Below are positions 47,384 through 47,466 of a stretch of DNA of 47,466 nt, in pieces. Source of the stretch: Saccoglossus kowalevskii (Eukaryota > Hemichordata > Enteropneusta > Harrimaniidae); assembly GCF_000003605.2 (NCBI RefSeq), contig NW_003155736.1:819398-866863 (forward strand), written 5' to 3'. Position numbers and translations under genes: made by a program. Under the pieces are notes generated by a model, which did not search any database, was not told where the DNA came from, and was given only the letters and a program-made list of their open reading frames with translations. Position 1 is the stretch's first letter; every line of letters starts with the position of its first letter.

Positions 47384-47466
47384 GTCTATTCCCTCGGGAC
47401 AGACAGTCACCCACAAAACGGCCTATTAGGCTGCTGTGGGTGTCTTCCCCTCGGAGAAAAATAGAC
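47384..47466. repeat. Long imperfect hairpin at the right edge
   Basis: The 83 bases fold on themselves: gtctatt at 47384-47390 pairs with aatagac at the window end, acccaca (47409-47415) pairs with tgtgggt (47435-47441), and an inner gcct/aggc stem closes on att (47421-47431). The CCCTCGGG and CCCCTCGG parts are also nearly complementary. The right arm ends exactly at the window edge, so the stem may extend. It could be a foldback MITE or a structured RNA. Confidence 0.7.

Noticed and set aside
1-47466. CRISPR arrays, prokaryotic operons or defence systems
   Set aside because: No regularly spaced repeats or compact co-directional genes. The window is eukaryotic with spliced genes.

Overview
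The window is AT-rich, intron-bearing metazoan nuclear DNA. Evidence: a four-exon rhodopsin-family receptor with GT-AG introns, a Golgi-type carbohydrate sulfotransferase, Tx1-like LINE and Ty3/Gypsy remains, TA-flanked MITE-like repeats, dinucleotide microsatellites and a 527-base run of N. A marine invertebrate deuterostome (for example a hemichordate) would fit the mix, but this is a guess and no species is claimed.

Layout. 1-430: a leftward heat-shock-type promoter with two perfect heat shock elements; its gene would lie off the left edge. 430-1230: a rightward CCAAT/TATA promoter-like block, possibly an LTR. 1231-8127: no gene seen, some CpG-richer patches. 8128-23274: one G-protein-coupled receptor gene on the + strand, with exons at 8128-8562, 19780-20175, 21283-21498 and 23056-23274. 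All introns are phase 0, the product is 421 residues, and intron 1 is 11.2 kb. Its introns hold a TIR element (10559-10761), two copies of a protein-like repeat (about 9246-9360 and 20260-20440), and the assembly gap. 23275-39334: gene-poor; it holds a decayed member of a multicopy uncharacterised metazoan protein family (27.9-29.0 kb), a reverse-strand LTR with a tRNA-Pro-type primer binding site (31.07-31.74 kb), and an 84-bp direct duplication with a hairpin (34 kb). 39348-40432: a sulfotransferase of about 361 residues whose frame is broken by one apparent missing base in an A run. 42.0-45.1 kb: a dead Tx1-like LINE behind a CpG-rich block. 45.9-46.9 kb: a dead Ty3/Gypsy integrase region on the - strand, interrupted and bordered by (TG)n/(CA)n. 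47.29-47.33 kb: a possible first coding exon of a gene running off the right edge. 47384-47466: a long imperfect hairpin.

The two recognisable cellular genes are unrelated in function: one is a plasma-membrane peptide-type receptor, the other a Golgi enzyme sulfating glycans. I see no operon-like or defence-like system. The items most worth following are the heat-shock promoter at the left edge, the protein-like repeat in two introns of the receptor, the frame break in the sulfotransferase, the decayed gene family at 28 kb and the terminal hairpin. Calls rest on reading the sequence and on remembered family signatures; no database search was possible.
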